Part shown: one piece after another, positions 22,975-33,531 of the stretch
Layout: the number at the start of each line of letters is the position of its first letter
How positions within the stretch are numbered: position 1 is the first letter of the stretch
The notes under the pieces: generated by a model
What the model was told of the DNA's origin: nothing
Seen by the model: the letters and a program-made list of their open reading frames with translations, nothing else
The model's database searches: none
Source: Lyophyllum atratum
Taxonomy: Eukaryota > Basidiomycota > Agaricomycetes > Agaricales > Lyophyllaceae
DNA length: 64,000 nt
Assembly (NCBI GenBank): GCA_014905825.1
Contig: JACGCN010000009.1
Span: forward strand, 124,001-188,000
Direction of reading: 5' to 3'
Program-made: the position numbers and the translations under genes

Positions 22975-23686
22975 TCAATAATAGTCATGAATCCCTGGTC
23001 CGAAGTAGTGGTTACTCTCCTTGTATGCGCCTCCCCCTGGCAGTAACCCCCATTGCGTATCTATGTCCCTCAGTAACGCCAACCCATCTTCATGAGTGAA
23101 ATCATCTGAGTATGGGCTATAACCAGGGCTCGGCGGCGGCTTGCGACCTTTCTTGGAATTGGACCCTGCTGCATTCTTACCGGGACGCTTTCCCGCGGCC
23201 TTCTTACCTAGGATGCACGTCAACGGTGTTCGATGAAGATTCTGGGGTTTACCTACCAAGATTCTTTGCGTGCCGTTTCCCCATCAAGTGATCATTCATG
23301 TCGGCGACACCCATGTCGATATGGCAGGTGGCGCATACGTATCGGTCTGCCCGGGCAGTTACTGGGGTAGAAGTTGTGGCAGCGGATGGTGCGGGAGGCT
23401 GGGTCTGAGAAGTCAAGGGCACGGTCATACGACCGATAGTCTGGGCGGCCAGCTTCTTCGCGTGTTTCTTTCCAGCAAGATGACTGCGCGCCGAACCAAG
23501 TGGCAGATCGATAGCGCAGATCGTGCATTGAACCTTATTGCCTGCTGTTGGCGCTGTAATGTATGGACTGGCGAGATTGGATGTTACTGACAACGACGCC
23601 GAGGGCATCTGAGACTGAGAAGTCATGATATTCGCATCCATCCTCACAAGGTGACTGTGAGAAAGAGGGCGAATGACGAATGGCAT
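22975..23686 (-). CDS. protein with two U1-type C2H2 zinc fingers
   Basis: Two exons (23,686-23,257 and 23,207-22,975) give 220 residues. Finger one has C54, C57, H69, H75; finger two has C118, C121, H133, H139. The His-x5-His spacing and the GKKHAKKL/GKRHAKNL ends match U1/matrin-type fingers, which bind double-stranded RNA or DNA. The tail is basic (KKAAGKRPGKNAAG), then acidic and aromatic. A later in-frame ATG at about 23,641 is an alternative start. The stop is directly next to a mobile element, so the 3' UTR and terminator may come from the element. Confidence 0.75.
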
Positions 23687-24092
23687 TAGAGTTCACGACC
23701 CTTTTATAGGTGGTCCGGATTAGCACCCGGAAATCCCGATGGACAACAGCAACAAGCAAGCCCACGCTGGGAGCGATTTCTACATAGAAGCAGAGGGCGG
23801 GGTGGTGTTACATATACATACAACATTTGTTAGACCTACATACAGCACAAGAAAACCATGAGTAGTGAGTACAAGAGTGAGATTGGGTAAGGGTCAGAGC
23901 ATTATAGAGGCGAGCGAGGATAACAGACGGAAGAGATGGTAATCGTCGGCGCGGAGCCAGATCGCATGCAAGAAGTAAGAAGAACGGCGAGAGATTCTAT
24001 GAGACTAGGGATCGCAGTAAAACGTGTATAAGAAGAAGGTCCACGCCTTCGGCTTCGAAAGCGGACATACCTGGGCGCCGACGATGTCATCA

Positions 24093-25988
24093 TCACTTCT
24101 GCAGCATCCGCACCAACTTCGTCGGGGTCAGGGAACCAGCGATAGTGGATTTCCCGATAGTGTACTTGTACTGGCGATCGAAGGCGCGCCCTACAAGGGG
24201 AATGCCCTGTTCGTGCACCGTTACATGTAGTGGGTTACCCTCGTCATCAGCGGTGATATCATACGTGCCCTCCTGTTTGAGGTGATTGGGCGCTTTCTCT
24301 CGTGCCCACCGGATGTTGATCTGCTGTAAGGTGGGTTTAGATCGCAGCATCTGGAGGGCGCTATCGAGCATGCTTTCGTCGCCGTACTTGTGCCCTTTTG
24401 TCAGCGAAAACCGTTTGAGGTCGGGTAGCCAGTGCAGCTGGGAGAGAAGGTGCTTCAAAGGCTTCTGGTTTCGAACGAAGGAGAAGTTAGTTATGTCAGA
24501 AAAAGATATCAGAGGACGTAGCTCACCGTGGTGAATGTCATCGTACACATGAAGTGTAGGTCAGTCAACTTGGGGCACGAGGAGAGAATCGAGGAAAATA
24601 AACGAGTGTTATCCTGGTTGGGATGTAGAACATGAGTCCAAAGGTCGAGGGAAGTAAGAGATGTGAGCGTCCGCAATATTGGACAGATAACTTCCAATCG
24701 GCTTTCTTGTAGCGGTTCGCATGTGAGATCCAGGTTCTCGATCGAACTGGGGTTGGGGAGCTGAGCCAGTTGCTGATAGATCCCCACGAAGGTGTCGAGT
24801 TCGGGAAGAGCTTTTGGCGACAACTCCATCCGAATGTCGGGTGGTGACATCCACCGCTTGAAGTTCCACTGCAAGCGGATGTACTTGAGCGTTGGGTGGC
24901 TGTCTAGGAAATCAGAGAAGCACGACTCGTCTGCAGGGCCTAGTGTGAAGTCGCTCTGGTAGCCAAACGAGCCAAGAGTCAGTGATTGTAGCTTGGGCCA
25001 TCGCGCTTCCGTGATGGGTAGGAAATCAAAGAGACGACTTGAAGATGAAAAGCTACATATGGCGAGTTCCTCTAGGTCGGGACAGCGATGACTTAGCATG
25101 TCCCAAAACTTGGTCGGAAGAGGCTCTAAAGGAGGAAATAGTTCTGCGAAATATGAGAAAAGGATACATACGTGGTTACGAACATACCTGTGCCGTGGAG
25201 CCCGTACCGGACGATTAGAGAAAAACTTTTGAGGCCAGAAAATTCGAACAGCTGACAATAGAGTTTATATATTAGCCTCCTGGTGAGACGAAGAGGGGTA
25301 TATACCTCGCTATTTGGTTCCAACGGACGCGAACCAACATTGCTGAAGATGTTCCGTAGATTAGGACAGCTATAATCAGATGTTAACTTCTCTGTATCTC
25401 CATTGAAAGACATGACGTACCACCCGCGAAGAGTTTTCCACATACGATCCGAAGGCACCTCCAGCCCATCCCAGTCAAAGGTGTGCAAGGAGGTCAGGTT
25501 CTCCGCTATTTCACTAATCATAAAAGCGACCCAGCTCTCTTCTAGCGGCTCGTCTGGTTTTGGCCAAGAAAGATAGTAGTTTGGCCGCACAGTCAGTTTG
25601 CGGATGTGGACACATATGTCGGGGCGTTTTGCGAGCATTGTCAGAGTAAGCCGGCATTTTCGACTGGACCTGAGGTACACTGTATCGTACAACGCCGGTA
25701 CCAAGAATGCCTGAACGGCCGAAGACTGTGGACAAAGATCATCTTTCATGAACGCGAGAAGCAAGCAATGTGACATACGGTCAAGCTAAAGCTCAGTATG
25801 TCGGCCGGTGCCAAAAGATCAACCACTTCTCGTATGATGTCCGCTGGTACTGAGCCTATGGGCTTAGCCGCTGAAATCGCGGGGCAATCTGGTGTTCGCG
25901 TTGAAAGGGGAATGCGAAAGAGGGCACTCAAGCTCCGGCGTCGATTCGTCTTCGCCAACTGGGGGCGCTCGACGTTAACTTGGCGCAT
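24093..25988 (-). CDS. F-box / leucine-rich protein
   Basis: Six exons join in frame on the minus strand from the ATG at 25,988 to the stop at 24,093. The N-terminal region has an F-box-like segment: SVPADIIREVVDLLAPADIL, then SFSLT at the first splice site. The rest holds irregular leucine-rich segments such as CPDLEELAICSF, WPKLQSLTLGSF, and CPKLTDLHFM, as in fungal F-box/LRR proteins. It probably acts as a substrate receptor of an SCF ubiquitin ligase. Introns are all about 45-65 bases with GT..AG ends, and no frame break is seen. It is not closely similar to the F-box gene at 6,583. Confidence 0.7.
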
Positions 25989-28336
25989 CTCGTGGTGGCA
26001 GTTGGAGAGTGGAGAGTGAAACGTGCCCGAGGGCAGAAACGCTGTGGTAGTGGGCAACAGCCACTTCGCCTGAGACTATCATTGCATTTCTCAAACAGGG
26101 ACTGGTACCACGTGGGGTAGGCGCGGTGTACAAACAACTGTCATCACACTCGTTTCCTTGCTCGCGACATGATCGGATCCACATGCGAGCACAAAAGCAT
26201 CATGGTGGCTGAGTTGAAGGAAAAGAACGAGGTGAAAAGATGGGACTGTAAAAGGTGCGTAGACTTGGTATCCTGGCGCTGTGCGCGCATCGTAAGTGAA
26301 TCTAAGTATTGCTAGACCAGGCGAACTTGAGCCTCGGCTCAGTCACAACTATGTATCCCTACGCCATCTAAAGCAAGCATTCCGCAGCTGAGACCCTTTC
26401 CAGAAACCCTAGGGCGTCCCGAGGATGAGCTTCTCGCGGCCCTCCACGAGCGTTCCGAGTAGGCGTCACAACTCATGTTCTCATCAAATATGAACGCGAC
26501 TTGTGGCAGAATGGAGTCTTGTATGCTGGAGGTGCTGCGGCTGTTGAGCGCCAACTCGGCAACATAAACCTGAAGGCGTTTGGGTTCATTACAGGTGTTG
26601 GCGCTGCTGAGCGGCGTTCTCGATATGTGTTACCATTGCGTTGTTTGTTGTTCTACCCATTCCTGATAGAGGATAAGTGCGGTAAGAGGCCGATATACCC
26701 AGTGTCATTGTCAGTCTACATCGACATCTTACCGATCAATGGCATACACACGTATTCTGAGGAGATTTCCCTATCTCTAATCTTATCTCTGAATTTGAAC
26801 TGAGCTGCAGCTTGGTCAGCCAGCTCGGATCTGCAAGTTGAACCACTGATCTTCAAGTCGAACTTGACCACATCAAACCCGGACCCTTGTTAATAACAGT
26901 CTTTTCTCCCTCTTGCGATATGACTTCTGGCAGGTTTTCACCCTCAAATTATCTACCACCATATCAAAGGGGCGCTTTCCTTATGTGGATAAGATTGTTC
27001 CGCAGGTGTGTACAGATGTCACTGCCCTAGCTGGAGAAGGAAATGCTGTGAGGAACGTGAGGACCGGCACGAAAGACCAAAGACAGCGGGTCATGATTGG
27101 CGGTGCTGTGGATGAACAAGAACGATATTAGGCCTATATAGGAAGCGCGTTAGATCCCGAACGGCGGACCTCTCTGCGTATCGACGGCGTTTCATGGATT
27201 CGAAGGTCTCCCCGATACAACGAGCCTCTTGGCGATTTTTCCGCCGTCTATATATACATAATGAATGAGCAGCTGGGCGAAGTCAAAAGGTTGTACAAAC
27301 ATATCATTGCAGTCCCTCGAGACCTGTTCATCAAGTGATATCTTGACGAAGGAGAATCCCGACAGAGCATCTAGACAGGCGGGAACGAGGACCTGTCGAT
27401 ATAAATGAACTTGGGTCTTCGAACATAATGACGTTGAATGAGATACCGATCATGAAGGTGATGTACATGCCTATGCCTGATTTTCACCGAATTGATCAGG
27501 TGAGGAGAAGCGGATGAGCGGCAAGACTGAGTTATCAGCCATAAGGTCTTGGACGAAAGGTGCAGGATACGCAGGTTCACAGAAGAAGATGCTTGGAATC
27601 TACGAGTAGCGACAGAATCACCGTTGCCAGGTGGTCGGAGCTTCAGGCGGACTGTTAGGAAGTTGGCCGAAGCTAGGGATTAGGGTGATCTGAGAAGCAC
27701 GATGGCCGCAAGCGCCGTCGGTAGTACGACACTGGGTACGATCTCTACTCTTCACAGATGGTGGGAACTAATCTCAGACTGCGACGCCCAATCATCTAGA
27801 GTCCTCTAGATTAGCCAACGGGCCGCCTCGCCTACGAGTATGGGGCATGGGGTCTGTACATAAGGATTTGGGGTTCATCGATGGAGATGTAAACTTAACC
27901 TGCAAGCCAAATATAAGTCGGGCCCGGTGCTTGAGAGGCCGATCAGGGGTGAATGGGGAAGGTGTGAAATGCAGCATGGTACTCAATGCAGAGCGTTGGG
28001 GAAACCGAGCAAGGTAGGCTGAGCACCGACTACCGACTACTGAGTAGTATTTCCCGTCGGGTTTGAGGGCCATGGGTAACTCGTGCTCGACCTACGATGC
28101 GAATGGGGCAGGCGCATATGACTTTGGATAAACGGTGGTCATGATGAGGATTTGGGTACGCGAGGCGTAGTGTGGCTGATGGTCATGTTGATGTGACATA
28201 ACAAATAACGTGGTGCGCAACAACCAACTGCGACCGGCCCGTCTTCCACACCACCACTTCCATATGGTCTTCCCACCTATAACTATACTGCTTTCAAGTT
28301 CCTATGGAATGAATCTCAAACGCTGGAGCTGGTCAT
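25989..28336. other. long intergenic region, no gene recognised
   Basis: No family motif on either strand; open frames are all under about 100 codons. The copia element inserted at its right end, in the sequence GTCAT. Confidence 0.4.
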
Positions 28337-28741
28337 TGTTGAGGTTAGACTTAACCAAGACCCATATCACGCTACGTATCTCATATTATTTCCTTTTTCG
28401 TCCACGGTCACTATAATTAGATTCTCGCTTATTCGTTACGCCTCGATGCCGTGCATCGAGACCTCCATTCAATTCAGTCAAGCCGGCGCTTATTTGCTAG
28501 TCTTTATTCGAACTCTATTTCCTTCGTGTACATACTAGACGTACCTACACAGACCACCCTTAGTCGTCTTTACACACCGTGTCTGGACACTAAGGGTGAG
28601 CATTCTTACTTACTTCTACTTTACCGTTCGTTACTGATTGACCTCGTAGTTTACTTATTTGTGATATTCTACAGGTCAATACCAGTCGTCTTTACACACC
28701 GTGTCTGGACACTAAGGTTTACTTATTTGTGATATTCTACA
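28337..28741 (+). repeat. 5' LTR of the copia element
   Basis: 405 bp, TG...CA ends. It contains an internal duplication: CGTCTTTACACACCGTGTCT plus GGACACTAAGG occurs twice, and the last 25 bases (GTTTACTTATTTGTGATATT + CTACA) also occur at 28,649-28,673. Confidence 0.95.
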
Positions 28742-28756
28742 GGTTATGGGCCCCGC
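28742..28756 (+). promoter_or_regulatory. primer-binding site, complementary to the anticodon arm of initiator Met tRNA
   Basis: GGTTATGGGCCCCGC begins directly after the LTR. Its complement, GCGGGGCCCATAACC, matches the anticodon stem-loop of eukaryotic initiator methionine tRNA (CAT anticodon) rather than the tRNA 3' end. This is the half-tRNA priming known for Drosophila copia. Confidence 0.75.
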
Positions 28757-28816
28757 CGTTAGCTTCTAAATCACCCAGACACAAACCAGACGAACTCAAA
28801 CATTCACTTTACCCAC

Positions 28817-31800
28817 ATGGCTACCACTAGCAACAACCCACCCATCTTTCCCGCCGACGAACAGTTCGACGGCTCGAACTACGTTACATTCCGGAAACGG
28901 ATCCTGCTGGCAGCAAGGGTTCGCGGTGCTCGCGATTACCTTGAGGGCAAGATTCCGAAGCCGTCCCCATTACCGCTAGGCGCCTTACCTCCCGAGCCTA
29001 CGGAATGGCAGTCTCCAACCCCCTCCATTACGGAGTGGGACAACCGTGACGCCTGGGCTTTAGCCCTCGTCGTTTACAACACCAAAAACCCTACCGGACT
29101 CGGTATCGAGCAGGAAGGGAGCGCCGCTGAGGCTTGGAAGACACTCACCGACACCTATGGTACCTCGGGAGAGCTCGCTGCAGCTGCCGCCGAGAAGACC
29201 TTGCGGAACATCCAGTACACTGATGGACGCGACTTCCCTACCCATTTAGCAGCACTACGCACCGCTTGGTCTACCGCCACCCAAAAGGGCGCCAACATCG
29301 ACGACACCGCTTTCCGAGCCATCGTCATCGGTTCACTCCCAAAATCGTGGAACGTCGTCATCGCCACGATGCGCCACACCAAAACGTCTGCAGAAGCCAC
29401 CGCCGCTTTACTACTCCACTGGGACCTCGAAAAGGGGGACACACCTGTCGTACCCACCACGACTGCCCTGCAAGCCAAAACTTCGTCGTCAAAGTCCGAC
29501 CTTCTCTGCTCCAATAACAACTGCGGGAGGAGGGGTCACCTCGTCAAAGATTGCTATTGGCCGGGTGGTGGAAAGGAGGGTCAGTTTCCCCCAAATTTCC
29601 GTAGTAGGGCGAAAAGCGGTACCTCTACACCCGTGGCAGCGGTCGCTGACACCAACACTACCCCTACGGCCCACATCGCATCGACGACCCCGAACCCCGA
29701 CGCGTCGCGTGTAACCTACGCTTTAGCAGCGGCCATTGTCCCCACCTCTGACTCCATCCCCTCCTTTTATCCTGCCGCCTTCTTCGATGCCGCGAACAAG
29801 TTCCTCACCACCGCCATGGTCGCGAAAAGTCACGTCCCCACCTACGCGGACTCTGGCGCGAGCGATCACTGTTTTGTAGAGAGATCGAGCTTCTTGGATT
29901 ATGAGGAGTTCGCTGTGCCGCGTCAAGGACAGCCAGCGAATCGGGGGGGTACTTTTCGTATCATGGGGCAGGGAACTGTGAAAAGGACGGTCATAGTGAA
30001 TGGAGTGGAATCAGACCTTATGTTTCGCTCGGCGCTGCACACACCAGACCTCGCCGCGAACTTGATTTCCATTGGGAAATTTGATGCCGCTGGCTTCACC
30101 GTCACCTTCTCGAAGGGAAAGGCTACGTTCACCGATCCAAAGGGGAGGGTTTTCATGGTGGGCATCGGGGAGAATGGGATGTACCGCCTCGAATCTGTGG
30201 GAGCCACTCGAGCGCCTGTCCAGGTGATGGTCGCACGCTCGCTCGACATACCCGTCAATCTCGATACTTGGCATCGTCGCATGGGGCACGCCGGCGTTAC
30301 TGGCATACGCAACCTGGTCAGAAAGGGACTAGTTGATGGGTTACACGTTCAGGGGAACTTAGCTGTGGAGGGTCTATGCGAGGACTGTGTGTATGGGAAA
30401 CACGCAGCTCGCCCCTATGATGGCATAGTCGTACCGGAGACCAAACCGAATGAGAGGTGTCATATCGACCTCTGGGGACCCGCGTCCACACCATCCCTCG
30501 GGGGAGCCCTGTACATGATGCTGGTGGTCGATGGGGGAACATCTAGGATGCGTGGGTTTTATCTGTCAAGGAAGGACGCAGTAACCACATTATCAGCGTT
30601 CAAGTCCTACCACCAGGAATCCGAACGTCAGACGGGTCAGAAGTTGTTGAGGTGCCGCATTGATGCAGGCCGGGAGTGGATAAACGCATTATGGTTCGAG
30701 TACTGCGGTGAGCACGGGATTATTCTGGAGGTCAGCACCCCATACGCGCACCCCCAGAATGGACTTGCCGAACGTTCTATACGCACCATCATAGAGGGCG
30801 TTCGGTGCATGCTCGCCGACAGCGGTCTTGCGAAGTACCTTTGGGCCGAGGCCGGGAACACCGGGGTATATGTCCGTAACCTCATCCCCTCTTCGCGTCA
30901 CCCCGATGTAGTTCCCGAGGAGGCATGGACTGGGAAGCGCCAAGGTGTCGCACATCTACGCCCCTTTGGCTGCACGGCATTCGCTAAGATCCCGGAGGAG
31001 CTCGTGGTTTCTAAATTGGACCCTCGATCGATCCGTTACGTCATGGTCGGGTACTCGGACAACGGATACAAATTGTTCGATCAAGGCACGCGTTCTATTA
31101 TTACCAGCCGGGATGTAATCTTCGACGAGGGCGTCGGACACCGCGCCATCACCATCCTCAGCGACGACCACCTTCTCGCCGACGTCGAACCACCCATTGA
31201 TCCAGCCACCCCTGCCATTATTCCTCGCAAGCAACCTATTGCGCCCCGTATTCGTGACACCGATGGTCCACTACACCCCGCACCCCACACCCCGGATGAA
31301 CCCCACACACCTGCGGCTGCACCACCAGCCCCGGATGACTTACCCCTTGCCTTGCGACGATCCCGCCGTCACGCGGATCCCACGCCTGCGATCATAGCCG
31401 CGCGCGAAACTCAGGATAGGGAGGATTCTGCACGCGCCGCTGGCGAAGATTGGGCTACTGACACCCCACACCCGGAGGCCGCCAACGACATGCACGCGTT
31501 CTTGGCATCCTTGACCACCACCACCTCGTCCTCCGATGATTACCTGCCTAAACACTACGGGGAGGCCGTGCGCCGTCCTGATCTGTGGAACGCGCCGATG
31601 GAGACGGAGCTTAACATCCTGCAGGATCGGGAGGTGTTTCGACTTGTGCCTGCGTCGTCTGTACCTCCTGGGAAGAAGGTTATAGATTGCATGTGGGTCT
31701 ACGCGCACAAGTTCGACGCGGATGGGAACATTGTCAAGCGGAAGGCTCGCTTGGTGGCGAAGGGGTTCTCTCAGGTGCAGGGGGAGGATTTTGATGAGAC

Positions 31801-33100
31801 TTATGCGTCCGTCGTGCGCCTCGAGTCCATGCGGATGACCGCCGCCATCGCTGCTGACCAGGGTCTCCACATCTGGCAGGTCGATTTTGTATCCGCCTAC
31901 CTCAACAGTGTCTTGGAACACACTGTCTACATGCGCGTGCCGCCCGGGTTTCGTGGGGGGGAGGGTAAGGTGTGCCTACTCCTCAAAACCCTGTACGGCA
32001 TGATGCAGGGCGGGTATGACTGGTGGCATAACCTCGACCGCGCCTACACCAAAATCGGGTACCGCTCCTCACGCGCTGACAACTGCGTACGCTCGAAGAT
32101 TGTCAACGGCGAGCGAACCATCACCTGCACGTTCACTGACGACATCTTCGGGGTATCATCCACCACCGCCGGGTCCACTGTAGCGAAGAAGGAGCTAGCT
32201 GGGTGCTACGAGATCAAGGATCTGGGGGAGCCAAAGTATATTCTGGGTATGCGGGTGGACCGCGACGCGACCACGGGTGCGATTTCCCTCTCACAACGGG
32301 CTTACCTCGAGCGAGTACTACAGCGTTTCGGCATGACAGACGCGAACCCCCATCCTACCCCACTTCCTGCCGGCCTACGCCTCGACGACACCCAATCCCC
32401 TCGCTCAGATGCAGACCGTCTATACATGAAGGATAAGCCGTATCGCGAACTCCTTGGGTCACTCATGTGGGCACAAGTCGCCACCCGCCCTGACATTTCG
32501 TTCGCTGTCGGTCTGCTCGCCCGCTTCCAATCGAACCCCGGCCCAGCACACTGGAAGGCTATGACGCATGTCCTGGGATATATCAAGGGTACATTGGACT
32601 ATAGCATCACGTACTCTAAGGGGGCGGGCGGCATCAAGCCTATAGGATATGTGGATGCGGATTATGGGGGAGACTACGATACCCGTAGGTCTACGAGTGG
32701 GTATGTGTTCATGATGGCTGGAGGACCCGTTTCCTGGAGCTCGAAACGACAGCCGACCGTCGCTCTCTCTACCACGGAGGCCGAATACATGTCCTTGACG
32801 CGTGGAGCGCAACAAGGACTCTGGATGCACAACTACCTCGCCGAGGTGGACCTCACGCAAGCGCTGCCGGCCACGCTTCGTTGTGACAACACCTCCGCCA
32901 TCGCACTGACGCGCACTACCAAGGGACACACCCGCGCGAAACATATCGATATCCGACACCATTATATTCGCGAACGCGTCAAGGACGGAGACATTGAAGT
33001 TATACACATCCCATCCTCCGACAATCTCTCCGACATCTTCACCAAACCACTTCCTCGACTACTCCACGAGCGCTTTATCGGACTCCTCAACCTCAATTAG
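28817..33100 (+). CDS. copia Gag-Pol polyprotein
   Basis: A single 1,427-codon frame with no stop or frameshift. Gag occupies about residues 1-270 and ends with a zinc knuckle, CSNNNCGRRGHLVKDC. The spacing is Cx4C rather than the common Cx2C. The aspartic protease motif ADSGAS is at about 344. Integrase has the HHCC finger (about 487-530) and the catalytic region with D near 549 (HIDLWGP), D near 614 (RIDAGREW), and E near 651 (AERSIRT). Reverse transcriptase lies at about 920-1160, with FTDD replacing the usual YVDD at about 1105. RNase H (about 1275-1400) has DADYGG, TTEAEY, RCDN. All key residues are present, so the element could be active. The polyprotein would be cut by its own protease inside a virus-like particle. 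Confidence 0.95.
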   Translation: MATTSNNPPIFPADEQFDGSNYVTFRKRILLAARVRGARDYLEGKIPKPSPLPLGALPPEPTEWQSPTPSITEWDNRDAWALALVVYNTKNPTGLGIEQEGSAAEAWKTLTDTYGTSGELAAAAAEKTLRNIQYTDGRDFPTHLAALRTAWSTATQKGANIDDTAFRAIVIGSLPKSWNVVIATMRHTKTSAEATAALLLHWDLEKGDTPVVPTTTALQAKTSSSKSDLLCSNNNCGRRGHLVKDCYWPGGGKEGQFPPNFRSRAKSGTSTPVAAVADTNTTPTAHIASTTPNPDASRVTYALAAAIVPTSDSIPSFYPAAFFDAANKFLTTAMVAKSHVPTYADSGASDHCFVERSSFLDYEEFAVPRQGQPANRGGTFRIMGQGTVKRTVIVNGVESDLMFRSALHTPDLAANLISIGKFDAAGFTVTFSKGKATFTDPKGRVFMVGIGENGMYRLESVGATRAPVQVMVARSLDIPVNLDTWHRRMGHAGVTGIRNLVRKGLVDGLHVQGNLAVEGLCEDCVYGKHAARPYDGIVVPETKPNERCHIDLWGPASTPSLGGALYMMLVVDGGTSRMRGFYLSRKDAVTTLSAFKSYHQESERQTGQKLLRCRIDAGREWINALWFEYCGEHGIILEVSTPYAHPQNGLAERSIRTIIEGVRCMLADSGLAKYLWAEAGNTGVYVRNLIPSSRHPDVVPEEAWTGKRQGVAHLRPFGCTAFAKIPEELVVSKLDPRSIRYVMVGYSDNGYKLFDQGTRSIITSRDVIFDEGVGHRAITILSDDHLLADVEPPIDPATPAIIPRKQPIAPRIRDTDGPLHPAPHTPDEPHTPAAAPPAPDDLPLALRRSRRHADPTPAIIAARETQDREDSARAAGEDWATDTPHPEAANDMHAFLASLTTTTSSSDDYLPKHYGEAVRRPDLWNAPMETELNILQDREVFRLVPASSVPPGKKVIDCMWVYAHKFDADGNIVKRKARLVAKGFSQVQGEDFDETYASVVRLESMRMTAAIAADQGLHIWQVDFVSAYLNSVLEHTVYMRVPPGFRGGEGKVCLLLKTLYGMMQGGYDWWHNLDRAYTKIGYRSSRADNCVRSKIVNGERTITCTFTDDIFGVSSTTAGSTVAKKELAGCYEIKDLGEPKYILGMRVDRDATTGAISLSQRAYLERVLQRFGMTDANPHPTPLPAGLRLDDTQSPRSDADRLYMKDKPYRELLGSLMWAQVATRPDISFAVGLLARFQSNPGPAHWKAMTHVLGYIKGTLDYSITYSKGAGGIKPIGYVDADYGGDYDTRRSTSGYVFMMAGGPVSWSSKRQPTVALSTTEAEYMSLTRGAQQGLWMHNYLAEVDLTQALPATLRCDNTSAIALTRTTKGHTRAKHIDIRHHYIRERVKDGDIEVIHIPSSDNLSDIFTKPLPRLLHERFIGLLNLN

Positions 33101-33113
33101 GATCTTGGTCGTC

Positions 33114-33121
33114 TGGGGGAG
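33114..33121 (+). promoter_or_regulatory. polypurine tract of the copia element
   Basis: TGGGGGAG immediately precedes the 3' LTR. Purine runs here resist RNase H and prime plus-strand DNA. Confidence 0.8.
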
Positions 33122-33526
33122 TGTTGAGGTTAGACTTAACCAAGACCCATATCACGCTACGTATCTCATATTATTTCCTTTTTCGTCCACGGTCACTATA
33201 ATTAGATTCTCGCTTATTCGTTACGCCTCGATGCCGTGCATCGAGACCTCCATTCAATTCAGTCAAGCCGGCGCTTATTTGCTAGTCTTTATTCGAACTC
33301 TATTTCCTTCGTGTACATACTAGACGTACCTACACAGACCACCCTTAGTCGTCTTTACACACCGTGTCTGGACACTAAGGGTGAGCATTCTTACTTACTT
33401 CTACTTTACCGTTCGTTACTGATTGACCTCGTAGTTTACTTATTTGTGATATTCTACAGGTCAATACCAGTCGTCTTTACACACCGTGTCTGGACACTAA
33501 GGTTTACTTATTTGTGATATTCTACA
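33122..33526 (+). repeat. 3' LTR of the copia element
   Basis: 405 bp, the same length and apparently the same sequence as the 5' LTR; it carries the same internal duplication. Confidence 0.95.
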
Positions 33527-33531
33527 GTCAT

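Larger units (their letters stand above)
28337..33526 (+). mobile_element. complete Ty1/copia LTR retrotransposon
   Basis: The element is 5,190 bp with two 405-bp LTRs (TGTTGAGG...TTCTACA), flanked by the 5-bp target duplication GTCAT at 28,332-28,336 and 33,527-33,531. It has a primer-binding site right after the 5' LTR, one uninterrupted Gag-Pol frame and a polypurine tract before the 3' LTR. The LTRs look identical by eye, so the insertion is recent. The order integrase before reverse transcriptase defines it as copia rather than gypsy. Confidence 0.95.
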
